This document shows positions 40,382-53,703 of a stretch of 64,000 bases of DNA, in pieces (within the stretch, counting starts at the first letter, position 1; each line of letters starts with the position of its first letter). The DNA lies in contig NC_059474.1 in assembly GCF_018139145.2 (NCBI RefSeq), positions 45,774,344-45,838,343 on the forward strand. Direction: 5' to 3'. The position numbers and the translations under genes are program-made. The notes below the pieces were generated by a model, which saw nothing but the letters and a program-made list of their open reading frames with translations, was not told the origin of the DNA and ran no database searches. This DNA is from Gymnogyps californianus (lineage: Eukaryota > Chordata > Aves > Accipitriformes > Cathartidae).

Positions 40382-42442
40382 GTACTGTTCCAGGAAAGAA
40401 ATAAGTTTGCAGAATCATTAAAACTATTCAAATCGTAATTTCTTTCCATGCTTACTTTGAACATTAGCTCTGTTTGGTGTATACACTGACAGATGTCAGA
40501 ATCCATCAGCAAAATTAAATTAGTGCTGAAATAACATATTTAAATGTGTTCTTTTTTTTCAGATGCAAAAGATGGCCTGCATATAACTTACTTTTGGCAT
40601 CTTAATAGTAATGATTGACACACATATGGTACTCTTTATAAAGACATCTTGGTATGTCTGACACTTGTCTTGAATTATGGTTAGGAGACAGTCATCATTG
40701 GGGTTGGAAGGCAGTTGCATTAAATTAGTAACAAAACACTATCCAACAGTCACAGAGAGAAATCAAAAAGATTATAATAAATTGAAAGTAGATTTAGGAC
40801 AAATAAAAAAAAACCAATCCCCTTCATTCTACTTTAATCAAGCAAAGTGATGGCATGAAAAGCAGAGAAGATCTTAAAATGGTAGGAGATTTTGTTGGAT
40901 TCTTGTTACCTTCAAATTGTTTTGGTTTGCATATCTCCTAGATAATTTTCTTACCAATGGAGTATGCAGAATTAGTTGGGGGGGTTGGGTTTTTTTGAAC
41001 AAATATATTAAAATGTGTGATGGAAGTGTTTCTTGTCAGGATCTTTATCACAGTTGTTGACAGCGATGAAAGTCCTGTGTCCAAGGCATGTGGCTAGTGC
41101 TGCTTATAGAATTCCTATAGCTGAAGCTGTCACAAGGTCATTTGTTTAGGTGACAATTTGAAATTTCATTGAATATAAAAATTCAATTCTGATATGTACC
41201 TGTAAAGAAAAAAATTAAAGTTCAGTTATATCTGAAGAGGCAGAAGACTGTTTACTTGCAGAAAAGTAAGGTAGATTTCTAATTATTAACTAATTTTATT
41301 ATATTCGCTTTTGAATAGAAATTTTTTTATTTGAATTCATATTAATTTAAATGTTTTCCTCTAGTTTTTCAAAAACTGAGGAAGAAAATACTTTCTGTAT
41401 CTTTAAAACTTGTCTTAAAATAGGATCATATATAAATCACTTCAGTAAGTAAAATGAAGCATATCAAGACCAAATTCAACCAGATTGCCTTTTTTAATAT
41501 TTTCTCTCTAAATTTCAGTTGAAACTTATCTACTGTATGAACTACTACTATGAAATAAACCATAGTAACTTTTTGCAGAGTGTAGACATACCTTATTGAA
41601 AAGTATTTTTGATGGAACTTGAGTTGTTAAGCACTATCGCACACTTTGCACACAAAATACAATTATATAAAAAGTGTCTTGACTCTTCAGGAGAGTTGAG
41701 TGTGGTAGAACTTTCAGGACTCTCTTTATGCCATAGGAACGCAGCTATTCAGAGGCCATTACTTAAAGAAACAAAAGACTAAAGTGAAATCATGACAATA
41801 CACTCTGGAAGTTCTTAGAACAAATTGTTTCTTAGGTTAGGAAAATAAACTGCAAGTAATGTATTTCTAATCCAAGTGGCATTACCTCAGAAAAAATTAT
41901 ACCAAACCTAAGAACACCCTACTGATTCTGAGAAGTGAGATGATGGGTGGAGAAATGTGAAAATTCTGTAATTCTCATGAAAATTTGTATCATACACTTT
42001 CTGGCAAAAAATAAAGCCACTGAGTTAACATTACATGACACCAGATTTCAGCAATTTTCTGTCCTAACTTTCCAACTATTGACTTTTTTTTTTGTATGGA
42101 AAAATATCAAGCTTAAAAATCGAATATATATTTTCAGTTGTTGTGTACGTGCATCTGGTTGGTGTTTTTATATGTATGTGTGTGTATATACTTCCTCCCT
42201 TGGAGCAGAAATTCTGTGCCCTTTGTATGTCTTATTTTAAGCTTACAAATATTTTTCTAAAAATCCATTTGCATGTAATTCTTGCTAGACTTTTAAGTTG
42301 TGGTATGGATACAGTCTTAGGTTAGAAAGGTTAGAAATATAGTGTGATAGAAAGCTGGGAATTTAAAATTTGGGCTTTAGCCTTACTCTATATACAATTA
42401 TAAAATGCTGAAGTTTCAGTTAAATTTCAGCTTTGCTTGCTC

Positions 42443-42509
42443 TGGGTTTTGGTTTTTTTGTTGTGGTTGTGGTTGGTTTGTTTTTGGTTTTGGTTTGTTT
42501 TTTTTTTTT
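42443..42509 (-). repeat. 67-nt T/G-only tract
   Basis: The + strand reads only T and G (GGGTTTTGG, TTGTGGTTGTGGTTGG, TTTTGGTTTTGG and a terminal T-run). It is the minus-strand counterpart of the A/C tracts. Confidence 0.9.
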
Positions 42510-43792
42510 AAAGAACCAAAACCATTGTTTTTAAAGTAAGCCTTGTCTAATTATACCATTTCTTTCCTAAATAGTAGTTGAAAAGATGGCTTTAATTTCT
42601 TTTAAATTTTGGAGAAGTTCAATCTGAATAAATGCTCCCTGCTTTGAGAGAGATCGGTGTCATAAGTTAGTGATAATCAGTAGACTTTTTTTTTAAGTAT
42701 GTGAAGGATTGTATCTAGAAACACAGAATCAATATGAAACTGAATAGAAATGAAACTACTTTTAAGTATGTAAGTCTGTGAATAAGGACATTTTCTGCTG
42801 AAGGTTAAGTGCTGAATAAAACACTTAAAAGCAAAGCTTCAGTTGTAAGAAAAAAAGCTATGAATTTCATTGCAATTGGTGAAAAGCTGAAGAGTCTAAT
42901 TTTTTTTAATGTCTTTCTGCATCAAACCACAGATGAGGAATAAAGATACAAGGCTGTACATAAAGACAGACAGTAACATGTTTGAAACAACTACTAGGTC
43001 AGCAGGCTTTTTGTAGCTGTACAGAGAAATATCCGACTAAAACATTTATTTCTTTATAGTGAAGCTAGAATAAAATTATTGATCTACTCTCTCTAGGTAG
43101 CCTTTTCTGTGACTGTCTGTGAAAGGAAACAATGATCCAAATTCTGTTTAGGGATGACTGGTCAAAATACATTTGTGTATAATCCTACAACTTTTCAAGA
43201 TACACACTGCATCTCTAAAAGTAAGCGAAAGTGAGCTTATGTAGGCCTAGCTTTTCTCTTGCATTATTTTACACAACTCTAACTTCAAGGATTAGTATGA
43301 GCAAAAATTCAGATACAAGTGTGTGTGATGCCAAATTATTGTTAAAAGAATATGGAGTTTTTAATATTAAACCTCCACAGTGGGTATTACCAATGTATGA
43401 TTGCCACAGTACTTTAACTTCACCTCATCCATCATGTAATAATGTTGCAAGACCTGTGATAAGATGTGTCATTATAAAATGCTAGCAGCCATGTTTACAA
43501 TAGTTAAGCCCTTCATGCATAACAAAAGGAGATACTGGTATCTATCTTTCTATCTTCATAACACAATGCTGTCTTTTCCTACATCACCTTTCTTTCTTTC
43601 TGGAACAGTGAATTAGTTAAGCATGTAGAAATTTAAAGTATAGTAGATGACCTGGTAACATTAAAATAAATGGGGCTGCGCACAGGTCTCAGCAAGGTTT
43701 CTGATTTCACTAAAATCCTTTTGATATCATCTTCCCAACCATAACTGAACAGTTTTCAAAATTTGTTTAAACCTCAAAATACAATGTCAAGC

Positions 43793-44337
43793 TGTCCTGG
43801 TTTCAGCTAGGGCAGAGTTAATTTTCTTCCTAGTAGCTGGTACATATAGGAAAATAATGTTGATAACACACTGATGTTTTTAGTTGTTGCTAAGTAGTGT
43901 TTATACTAAGTCAAGGATTTTTCAGCTTCTTCGTGCCCGGGCACAAGAAGCTGGGAGGGGACACCGCCAGGACAGCTGACCCAAACTGGCCCAAGAGCTA
44001 TTCCATACCATATGACATCATGCCCAGTATATAAACTGGGGGAGCTGGCTGGGAGGGGCGGATCGCGGCTCGGGAACTAACTGGGCATCGATCAGCGAGT
44101 GGTGAGCAATTGCATTGTGCACCACTTGCTTTGTATAGTTTAATTCTTTTAGTATTACTATTGTCATATTATTATTATAATTATCATTGTTTTTCATTCC
44201 TTTCTGTCCTATTAAACTGTCTTTATCTCAGCTCACGAGGTTTTTTTCCTGATTCTCTCCCCCATCCCAGGGGTGGGGGGGGGAGTGAGCGAGCGGCTGC
44301 GTGGTGCTTAGCTGCCGGCTGGGATTAAACCACAACA
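43793..44337 (+). mobile_element. LTR B: solo LTR of the same avian ERVL-like family
   Basis: The 545-bp element runs from TGTCCTGGTTTCAGCT to TTAAACCACAACA. A perfect 5-bp duplication, CAAGC, lies at 43788-43792 and 44338-44342. Inside are a TATA-like box (TATATAAA, about 44028-44035), an ATTAAA polyadenylation-type signal at 44211-44216 downstream of an ATT-rich stretch, and a G-rich segment near 44269-44283. Both a promoter-like and a polyadenylation-like site on the + strand support the orientation. It is in the sense direction of the FSTL gene, deep in the intron upstream of the exon. Confidence 0.9.
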
Positions 44338-46571
44338 CAAGCCTACACTAAATACAGCAGAGAAACACTTAACCTGGAAGTGATACATGAAGTTGTTAAG
44401 ACTTATCAGCCTGATCACATGCTTATGCTAGTGCCAGACCAGTATGGTTAGATTACATTCTGGTGTGGATTCAAAGGCAAATTACATGCTCCTTTACTTG
44501 AGTTTCAATTTATAAATCTTGTTTTCCTCCTTGTATTGCCAAACGAGCATACTCCCTTGTGTCTCTGTGGGAAGGATGGAGAAAGCAGAGAGCAAGTACA
44601 GAACTATGATGCTCAACCAGGGAAGCACTATTTCTGTCTCTTCCTTAGGCCAGCTAAAATCAAGTTTCATCACGTACACTTACTGACCTTGGTCCACTGT
44701 AGCTCAGATTTCTCTGAATTGCTTGAGCTTATACTGTAATCGTGCCTCAAAGATGAATAGCCCTGTAGAATGTGATTCCCCCCTCCTTCCTTCTGGTTTA
44801 AAAAAACAAAACAAAACAAACCCCTTTGTATTGACCTGACAGTGCAGAGGGTCTCAGGACTTGCCTGGTCTTGCCTTGGCCTGAGCTGATTTTACTGGTT
44901 TCAAAAATTGCCTAGAGGTCAAATGACTATTGCCTACCCTGTTTACCTTAAGCTCTCTCAAAACTGTATATAGATAATTTATGCTTAAGAAATAATAGCC
45001 TTGTATTTCAACTGAGGTTGAGGGAAGATTAGTCCATTTTCATATTTAACCTTGTTACCAAAAAGAAGCAGGTTCTGATAGTGAAAGTTCTAAAACTAAC
45101 CTAAGCAGATGCTGAGACTGAGGAGTAAGAACCTTTCACTGTACCTTCATATTCTTCCTGATGATGATCTCAGGATGCTCTTGACTCCTTATGGCCTTTC
45201 CCCCCCACTCTTCCTCAGAAAAAGATTGAAACCTTAGTACGTAGAGAAAAACTGCAAGGGTAAGCGTAAGATAGATATTTCAAGAGGATACTAGGAAGGT
45301 TTTTAAAGTAAATTTTGTCAGTGTTGTTGAGGATTTTCTGAATTAATTAAATTGGGCTAATAGACTGTTTAAAATATTAATTGGAATAAAAATAAATTTT
45401 TGGTTCTACATATATACACACACATAAAATTAATTCTCTGTTTCCTGTAGTAAAAGACTGAATGTAACAATTCCTGTAATTAGCACCAAACGCCAACTGT
45501 GCTGAAGGTGAAACAAAGGAAGTGGTGGGAATATGTGATGGAGGGGAAGAAATAGGAATGGAGCAACAGAACTGTCCTTTTTAACTATAGTGCTGTTTTA
45601 GTTAGGCTTAACCCAGTCTTGAGACCTCACCTTCATAAACCTGTAAATACTCCTCATCTCTGGGAAGCCCTTGGGAAAAGGAAGACTGTGACTTAATATA
45701 AGTGTTGTTTCATCTCTTTCAGTAACTTTTTTTTAAACAAGAGAGCCCTCTGACAGATGCTTCCTGAGAAGCAAAAGCAGAACTCTACACAGATTTATGG
45801 CTAAGCTTATATCCCATAAGTATTTCCCTGCTGGATTTGGAATACTTTTTAATCTATCTTTTTTTAATGTAAGCCTGTAGAGTTTCATAGCTTTCATAGT
45901 ATCACTCTAGATACTGCAAGCCAAAAATTGTCTAAGCCCTGTGGGAGGAAGACTAACAGCAATGGTTGGGTTAACTCCACTAGAGGGGAAAATAAAACGC
46001 TGCATTAAACTCCTGTCTCAACCTTCATTTTTAGCAATGCCTTCCTTTGGAGCACATTGCTTTTCTCTTTTTCTCTCTCAGTTTTTCTTTTAATAAGGTA
46101 GGAAGGACAAGGAAGTCCAGATTATCTTTGTATTAATGTTGTATATGAATTTTTACTTATGAAATTGAAAGGTTTTTTTAATGCATGGGACGTAGAAAAA
46201 CTGGTCTGAAAGCTTGAGCTGGATACAAGAAAACAAAAAATGAGGGAATAGGTAATCTCTTCAGCACATGTTGGGAAAAGAAGAATAACATATCTGATTT
46301 AATCTGATATGTTTGGAAAATTGGGCACATTTCTTAAATGTGCCCATTTTCATCTCTTCTATAGTAGAATACACTGAGGTAAGCATCTGAGACATTAAGA
46401 AATTTTGAGAAGTGATATCACTGGTAGAAATTGGTGTGGATTTATCAGTTGTTTGAAGGCAGGGTCAATCCTGTAGAAGAGTTTTGCATTTGCCAGTTAC
46501 ATACTGACTCTGCTTAAGGTGTTTGTGATGCTAACATGCAGTCCAAACAACCCATACATTCAGTGTTTTCT
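44338..46571. other. Sequence between LTR B and LTR C
   Basis: No retroviral gag, pol or env frame, primer-binding-site-like sequence or polypurine tract is evident next to the LTRs. It reads as ordinary intron, which argues that B and C are separate insertions and not the two ends of one provirus. Confidence 0.65.
44800..44824 (+). repeat. Short CAAAA-type A/C tract
   Basis: An A-run followed by three CAAA(A) units and CCCC. Confidence 0.7.
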
Positions 46572-47178
46572 TGTTCTGGTTTCGGCTGGGACAGAGTTAA
46601 CTCTCTTCTTAGTAGCTGGTACAGTGCTGGGTTTTGGAGTTAGTGTGAGAATGATGTTGATAACACGCTGATGTTGTTGCTAAGTAGCGCTTACCTTAAG
46701 CCAAGGATTTTTCAGTTTCCCATGCTCTGCCAGCAAGCAGGTGTGCAAGAAGCTGGGAGGGAGCATGGCCAGGAGAGCTGACCTGAACTAGCCAAAGGGG
46801 TATTCCATACCATAGAACATCATGCCCAGTATAGAAACAGGGGGGAGTTGGCCGGAGGCACGGCTCATGGCTCGGTCATCGGTCAGCAGGTGGTGAGCAA
46901 TTGCATTGTGCATCACTGGGGTTTTTTTTCTCTCCCCCCCCCCCCCCCTTTTTTTTTGTTATATTCCTTTTCATTACTAGTAGTAGTAGTATATTTCATT
47001 ATTATTATTGTTAATTTTATATTTTACTTTAGTTATTAAACTGTTCTTATCTCAACCCAGGAGTTCTGCCTTCTTTCCCGATTGTCCTCCCCATCCCACC
47101 AGGAGCAGGGGGAGGGGGAGGGGGAGCGAGGGAGCGTCTGTGTGGTGCTTGGCTTCTGACTGGGGTTAAACCACGACA
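46572..47178 (+). mobile_element. LTR C: third copy of the family, no target-site duplication visible
   Basis: The 607-bp element runs from TGTTCTGGTTTCGGCTGGG to TTAAACCACGACA and aligns by eye with LTR B along its whole length. It differs by an expanded C15-T run at 46934-46957, a TAG trinucleotide repeat near 46979-46990, and a damaged TATA-like box (CAGTATAGAAAC). The flanks, TTTCT before and CTCAA after, do not match. It is therefore either older with decayed flanks or a product of recombination between elements. It has the same orientation as LTR B, about 2.2 kb downstream. Confidence 0.85.
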
Positions 47179-48158
47179 CTCAACTGTGGAAAGTGATATT
47201 TTGATCGTTATTGTCAACCTGCTATAGCCTTCAAATGTCATCTTGAAGGTGAAAGTTTATATGACCTGTTTTCTTCTGTCAAGAGATCTGTGATATGTTA
47301 ACCACTCTGCATTAACAAGTAGAACTCCCACACACACCACTACCCCAAATGCTGATTTTGGTGCTTTTCTTCATTTCCTAGTTACTTTTTTGATTAATCT
47401 TTCTCATTCCATATAACATTTGTTCTAATTAGTCCTGGGAAAAAAAAAAATTGAAATAGTATTACCCATTTTTCTATTTTCTTAATGCAAATTTGATTCA
47501 GCTTCTAATGGTATTTAACCTAAGCAGTATATCTTTAAGGAAAATCTGAATAATTTATCTGAACTATTCATTGTTTAAGCACTGAAAAGCTGTTTATATA
47601 TGTCTCCAGATAAGACCAGACACCAGACTTGTGCAAATATGTGTAATTAAGTAAAGTTATGACTTCTGTCTTATGATCTATAGTTTTGAAAGATCAGAAT
47701 GGTTAAGAGCATTTTAACCAGTAATATTTGAGGAAAGGACAGCATTATTCCTTATTTACAAAGTGGAGCTAAGGCTTTGAAAAGCTAGCTTCAATTCTAT
47801 TTTATATACCAGCTATGGCAATCACTTAGAAGTATTTGCCTAAGGACGATGACAGATATAACTTTAAAATTTTGTATTTGTGTGCCTGTCTCTGGATAGT
47901 AGGGTGTTTACATATGTGGGAGGTATTTTTATATGTACATTGGATATAGACAAAGCTGCATTGAAAGTTCTTGACAATTCTTGTAGCTCCTTGGACCTAT
48001 TTACACAGAAGAACTGAAGTCCTTAACACCCATGTATCTAACTTTGACAGTAATGCTGAATTTAGATTTATATAATTATATGTCATTGGGAAGTACAGAT
48101 GCTACAAAATAAGACATAAAGCAGCCCATGTGCTGATTGAGTGCTGTATAAATTAGCT

Positions 48159-48191
48159 AAAAACCAAAAAAAAACCCTCCAAAAAACAAAA
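48159..48191 (+). repeat. A/C-rich tract
   Basis: Two A/C-only stretches are separated by a single T at 48178. About 30 bp further on, at 48223-48241, there is a T homopolymer. Confidence 0.75.
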
Positions 48192-48839
48192 GCCAAACCC
48201 AGAGATATTCAAAATGTCAAATTTTCTTTTTTTTTTTTTTTGCGCTCCAAATATGTAAAGCTGAGCAGCTGTAGGGCCAAGTTTTGCAGACCTAAACTCT
48301 CATGTTTTTAAAAAATGGTAGAAAATCCTCACCTTTTATTTAAAACCTAGCTGCAACAGGGAAAAGTTTTGATGTTAATCTCTATTTATCCAGGAATTTT
48401 TATTGAAAAATACTAGTTTTGTGTGTAAAGTTCTCCTCTCCACCCCCCTCAACCTCTGGACCATAGATCAAAAGTTAGGTCTATGTACAAATGAGATTGC
48501 TTCTCTTAAGTGCAGTTCCAGAGCTTCAGTGAGGAGAGCAGAGAATAAGGGTCAAAACTGTTGAGTTCTAGATTTGGAAAATAAGAGTTTAATATTGGAA
48601 AATAAGATATTGTGAAATGATGTCTGAACCTGAAGTTTCTGTCAGATAAACCTAAGCAATTTTGGTGGTTTAAAATGTTCCTTTATCTGTTAGGGCTACA
48701 AGTAAGATTACAGCTTTCATGCTTCATCTATAGAGAGTGGATTTTGAAAAATAGCTGCATGGATGAAGACCTTCAAGTTGTCTCTTGTGTTATGTTTGAA
48801 ACTGAACTGATATCAGATGATATCTGTAGTGACTTCTTC

Positions 48840-48931
48840 ATCCTGTGTATGAGGGTGTATATGTGCACATGAATGTGTATGTGCGTATCTGTATTAGTTT
48901 ATATATGTATATGTGGGTGTATATATATATG
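48840..48931 (+). repeat. Imperfect TG/TA microsatellite
   Basis: GTGTATATGTGCACATG-like sequence grades into TATATATGTATATGTGGG and a (TA)n end near 48920-48931. Alternating purine-pyrimidine sequence predominates. Confidence 0.75.
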
Positions 48932-50083
48932 TTATCTTGGATTAATTTCTCATTTTTGCTCCATGGAAAATAATTTGTAATTTTGCAGTGAATCGTTTTG
49001 GCTAATTAGATTATTCTGAATATGTTGAAAATGCATGTGGAAGATTAACAGTAGGCTTGCTGCTTATCAGGTCTATTCCATTTCCAAAAATCTGATTTAT
49101 GTTTTATATCAGTTTTGGAATACTTAAAACTGTTCATATGCAGTATGGTCCACTGAAAACTAGTTGCCACTTCTGGGAGATCCAAAGTTATTTTAATTTT
49201 GAAGGAAAAATGGCTTTGTGGAAACCATTTGTGCTATCTAGATATAACTCAGCTCAAAATCATAAAATATCGCAGAAACTAATTGTATCTCAGTAGCTGA
49301 TGACTTTTGTGGAGGTAGGCACTCCATGAATATTAATGATTTGATAGCTCTCTGATGTAAGAGTTGTTCCTCCTATGTAGATGGAGATGCTAAGACAAGG
49401 AAAGGTTAAAATGCCTGTATTAACCATGAAAGTGGTGAAACAACTGAGAACAGAAATCAAATCATTTGTCTTTATTGCGTTTTTTAAATTATATGTTCTT
49501 TCTTTCCTTCTCTATGTATATTAGTATTTTTCTAAAAACTGTGTAATACAAAAATCTGATATCTGAATTTGGATTTAAGGAGTGACACCTAAACATTATC
49601 TTAGCTGATTCTTTAATATTTTTCTATAGGTGTTGAGAATAATGTGCATATTCATTTGCTGAGTTTTCATAAATAACGAGTTAGTTTTGATATATATCTT
49701 TCTCTTGCAAATTAAGAAAGACTTCAATTGTCAAATACAACTTTTTTCTGTATTATGGGCAAATATCATCTATTCAATACTGTCTAGGAGGACAATAGCA
49801 CTCAAAATCTAACTTTCAGCTGTTTCCTAGGTAATGGAGATACAGCTGCAAAACTGTTGTACTGAATGGAAGGAAACAGCCAAGTGTTTTCACTTTTCTA
49901 CTATTTTTGAGTATGAATTCAGTAAACCCTAGGACTATCAGTATTTCAGAAATTACAAGGTATGGGATCGGAGAGTTGCACTTGGATTCCAGTGTGTTTG
50001 TTTTGTCCCTTTTAGGTTTCTGCACACCTTCTACGTTTACATGGACGATGTCAGAAAACTTGTAAAATAAATCACGGCAGAGG

Positions 50084-50108
50084 TTTTTTTTTTTTTTTTT
50101 TTTTTTTT
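50084..50108 (+). repeat. T25 homopolymer
   Basis: The longest homopolymer I see in the window. It may be the poly(A) tail of a minus-strand retrocopy, but no recognisable retrocopy body lies beside it. Confidence 0.9.
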
Positions 50109-50247
50109 AAATCTGCTGTGTAGTAGAATTGGTCCTTTCCATGAATGAAACAAACAAAAACCCCAAGAAAACACAAAATTTGCTGTTACTGCTTTCTAGT
50201 AATTTTTCAGAAATTATTTATTTGTGTAGGAAGCCTAGTTCACAAAT

Positions 50248-50259
50248 GGGGGGGGGGGG
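50248..50259 (+). repeat. G12 homopolymer
   Basis: Twelve consecutive G bases, about 140 bp after the T25 run. Confidence 0.9.
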
Positions 50260-53200
50260 AAGTACTAGGAAACTGAATTTAGTTAGTAAATTATGCACAA
50301 TGTGTGGGTTAATTTTTCATGTATGTAAATAATTATGTAGAATTTAGTAGGTCTTTTTGGAAGTAATATAATTGTAGTATATTCCCAGTAGTTTGTCTTT
50401 CTCAATTATGTTAAGCATAAATTATTTTTCCTCACTGTAAAGGTTGTCGTACTTAATCCCCATTTACCATTTGTGTGTTATTGAGACAGCTATTTCACAA
50501 GTAATGCTTACTAAATTAAAACATAAATAAAACAACTCTAAGTTCTTCTCTGGGCTGCTACTCCAGCCTGGGGGAGGTCTCCTGTAAACAGAGCCTCATT
50601 CTTGTAATTTAAACATCTGCTTCACATTTCCTTGAATATTACAGTAAAAGGCAGTCATGACAATGAGATAAGATGGTGATTTGTTAATGAAACTGTGCAT
50701 TGTGTTGACTAGCAATGTCTCATTGTTTCCTTGTGATCCTCTTATCTGTCAGTTGCATCCATCGATCATGTTTGTCCTTCTGTTCAAGCCTATGGAACCT
50801 TTGGTGTAAAGACTACTTTGAATTATGTATAAAATGAAAATGTTTTAATGTAGTATAGCTGTGGAAAGCTGTTTTATCACAACTGTAATTAGCTTAGATC
50901 ATAAACAAAGGTTCATCTGTCACTAGCCTAAAATATATTGTTAGAATGCATAGTAAGATTTAAAAGGTGGGTGATAGATCAAAATATAATAATTCAGATT
51001 ACTTTGCCAAACATAATGAAAACTAAAGTGGTAATAGGAAAAAAAATGGATGTAGGCTGTGGGGTAGAATTGCTATAAAGTGTTCAGGCTCTTTTTGAAG
51101 AGTATAGGTTACCTGCACTTATGTAAGTATATGTACTATAAGTAGCAGACAATACTTTTCTCCCTATTCTCTCTTTTTTAATTTGCTGCAGTTGAAAAAA
51201 ATAGTTAAAATCACTTTCTTCTCACCGATTTGTTAAACAAGTTAACTAGTGTTTGCAAGTGATAGCTACTTTTACTTATATGCTTACTTTTATTTATAAT
51301 AGCTAAGCATATTGCCTAGTTTTTATTGCAAACATTAAAGTTTGAAATTCTCAATCAGTATGATAGGCAGGGGAATAGGAAAGGTAACTAACCATTCATC
51401 ATGTGCAGCATGTACCCTGTGTCTACCCAGACCCCTGAACGTCTGTGCTCCCCCCAACATTTTATCAAATGGATACCTTTTACACTGTGTCAGAAAGAAA
51501 AATAGTTCAGGTTATTTTTGCATTACGTATTATGATCTGTCATGAACAATACCAAAAAACCCCAAACTCTAGGGCAACAGAAGCCAAAGCATTTATTTGT
51601 AATGTTGGTTCTTTGTTTTTTTTTTTCCCCCCTCAGGTCATTTTAAGATACTGTAGAGTACTACCAATGCGCTTAAATACCTGAGTATTGTTCTCCCCAA
51701 CCTTATATGAAACCATGTGCTCATGTGCAATGACCTTGACATCCTTTTCAGATAAAGGGATAGGGGAATACTACTTCCATATTGTAGAGAACTGTGGCAC
51801 AGTGTGGTTGCAGGGAGTATGAAGCTACTGTTTATAAATCTGTCTTTTATATGAGTCAGGCTAACCTATTTAGGTAAGTCAGAAACAAAATAGCATCTGT
51901 CTTAAACCATAAATGATGGCCAACAGAGATTTTTCCGAAAGGTGTTAGCAGTATTTTCATCATGAGGACTAGCTTTCAAACAAGTTAGTGAAGCACTAAA
52001 AGAATCACACTAGGCTCTAGCAAATGTAAAAAACACACACTAGAAGCCAATGGACTATCATGGCTGGGACTGTAATTCAGTCAGGTTGATCTGTAGAGTG
52101 AGCAGGTACACAATGAGAGCAAATTACAGCTATTATCTTACAGACATGGTACAAACAACCCCATAAAGAGGATAGGCTTTAACACCATTGTTGAGTATAA
52201 AATAATCATCTGCTGAGGATGTGTTGTAGAGACATGAAATTGCTTTGTGAACTGTATTCACCTTATTCGCAGCTGGTTTTCAACAGAATGCCATTGTGAT
52301 TAATGTTTCAGTATCTATAAAAAAGCTGATTTTTAGATGATTAAATAACATCACCTTTCCTTAATTCTATTTGCTTTAATATTAAAGAGACATTAATATT
52401 TTCTGTTAGTAATTAATACAACATATTGATGAGTTTGAGCTACTTTTCAGGTTAAAAATATTTCCAAAGGACATCACAGGAACAGGAAAAATAAAAATGA
52501 AAAGTTATCTTAGTGTAGAACACCTATAACAGATTTTAGCAACCTATTCTCAGGAAATTATGTTCTTTTGTTGACCAGGTAATATAAATCATATATACAC
52601 TAATGCAATGTAATGTAAGATATTTTGTTGACACTGATGTTGTGGTAGCTGTACTAGGCAGAGAGTGTGTCTAAAAGTTTAACAGCCTTCTATTCTTAAT
52701 TTATGAATGAAGTTTTTCTACAAGTAGTAGTCAAACTTGTGGCAATAGCAATCTCTCAGATAAATTTGTATTAGGCAGCATTTATGTTGTATATTAAAAA
52801 GAACGGTACAAATGTTTTTGCCTTCTGGAAAAAGTAAAAATAGTTTATAACCGTGTAATATATAATTGCTCTTATGTGACTATTATGCTAGTTTCAGAAG
52901 TGTGTGCTATGCAATGGGAAGTGTATAAAAAAGAAATGCTGTAGAAAATATATTGTTTGTATTCTTTCTTCTCTCTCTGAAGAGGTATTGTGAGAGAATT
53001 CATCATTCCTTAAGCTTTAGATCTAAAGTGAAGGTCTAAAGTTCATTAAAATGTATTTATTGGACTGTGATTGAACTTCCTTTAAAACTTTTTTCCATAA
53101 ACTCTGTTTTGAGTTAAAAGTAGGAAAAGCAACTAATTACAATGCTTTTCATGATCATGTGATACATAATTTTCATTTTTTCTCTAATTTACACTGCTTT

Positions 53201-53669
53201 GTATAATCTCTCATGTAGAAATGTTTGTGCAGCCCGTGCAAAAGTTGTCCATATTTAATAAATAAATAATCTTTAATGTTCTAATGAACACTAACATCAT
53301 TGTTTTCTTTGTAGAGGTGAGAACTTATATTCAGTTCTTAATCGATCATTGAAGTGAGAGATATTGTCCTGTGCCTCAAGGGGAAAAAAAATTGTCAGAG
53401 TGACTTTTTTGTTCATTTTCCATTTCTTTTTCTAACTCACACATGCAGCGACTCATCAAAGATACTGTGACAAATCCAGGATTTAACAGATATTATTAAG
53501 AAATAAACTGCTTTACTTATGTTGTGTATCTCTAAGGTAGAAATATCTCTTTGCGGTTTTAGAATTGCAGAATGAGAACTGTTTGATCAAAAATAATTTA
53601 CAGGGGATAAAATCTGGACATAGTAACTAGGTCTGAGCAGTACTGTATCTAAGAAATAGGATTTGTCTT

Positions 53670-53703
53670 CCCCGTGCCCTGCCCCCCCCGCCCCCCCCGC
53701 GCC
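53670..53703 (-). other. G-quadruplex-type motif on the minus strand
   Basis: The + strand carries CCCC, CCC, C8 and C8 runs separated by loops of one to three bases. On the minus strand this gives four G-runs of three or more with short loops, the standard G-quadruplex pattern. It is isolated in otherwise AT-rich intron. Confidence 0.65.

Larger units (their letters stand above)
19310..43792. other. 24.5-kb non-coding stretch, probable intron
   Basis: Beyond the microsatellite, homopolymers, A/C-type tracts and the weak CR1 remnant listed separately, I see no gene. There is a T16 run at 23770-23785. Moderately GC-richer sequence at about 35000-35430 has no identifiable content. The longest open frame, 123 codons at 25274-25645, has no domain resemblance and AT-driven composition. 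Confidence 0.6.

Noticed and set aside
43793..47178. A complete short provirus bounded by LTRs B and C
   Set aside because: LTR B has its own flanking duplication on both sides, and the intervening 2.2 kb shows no retroviral coding content.
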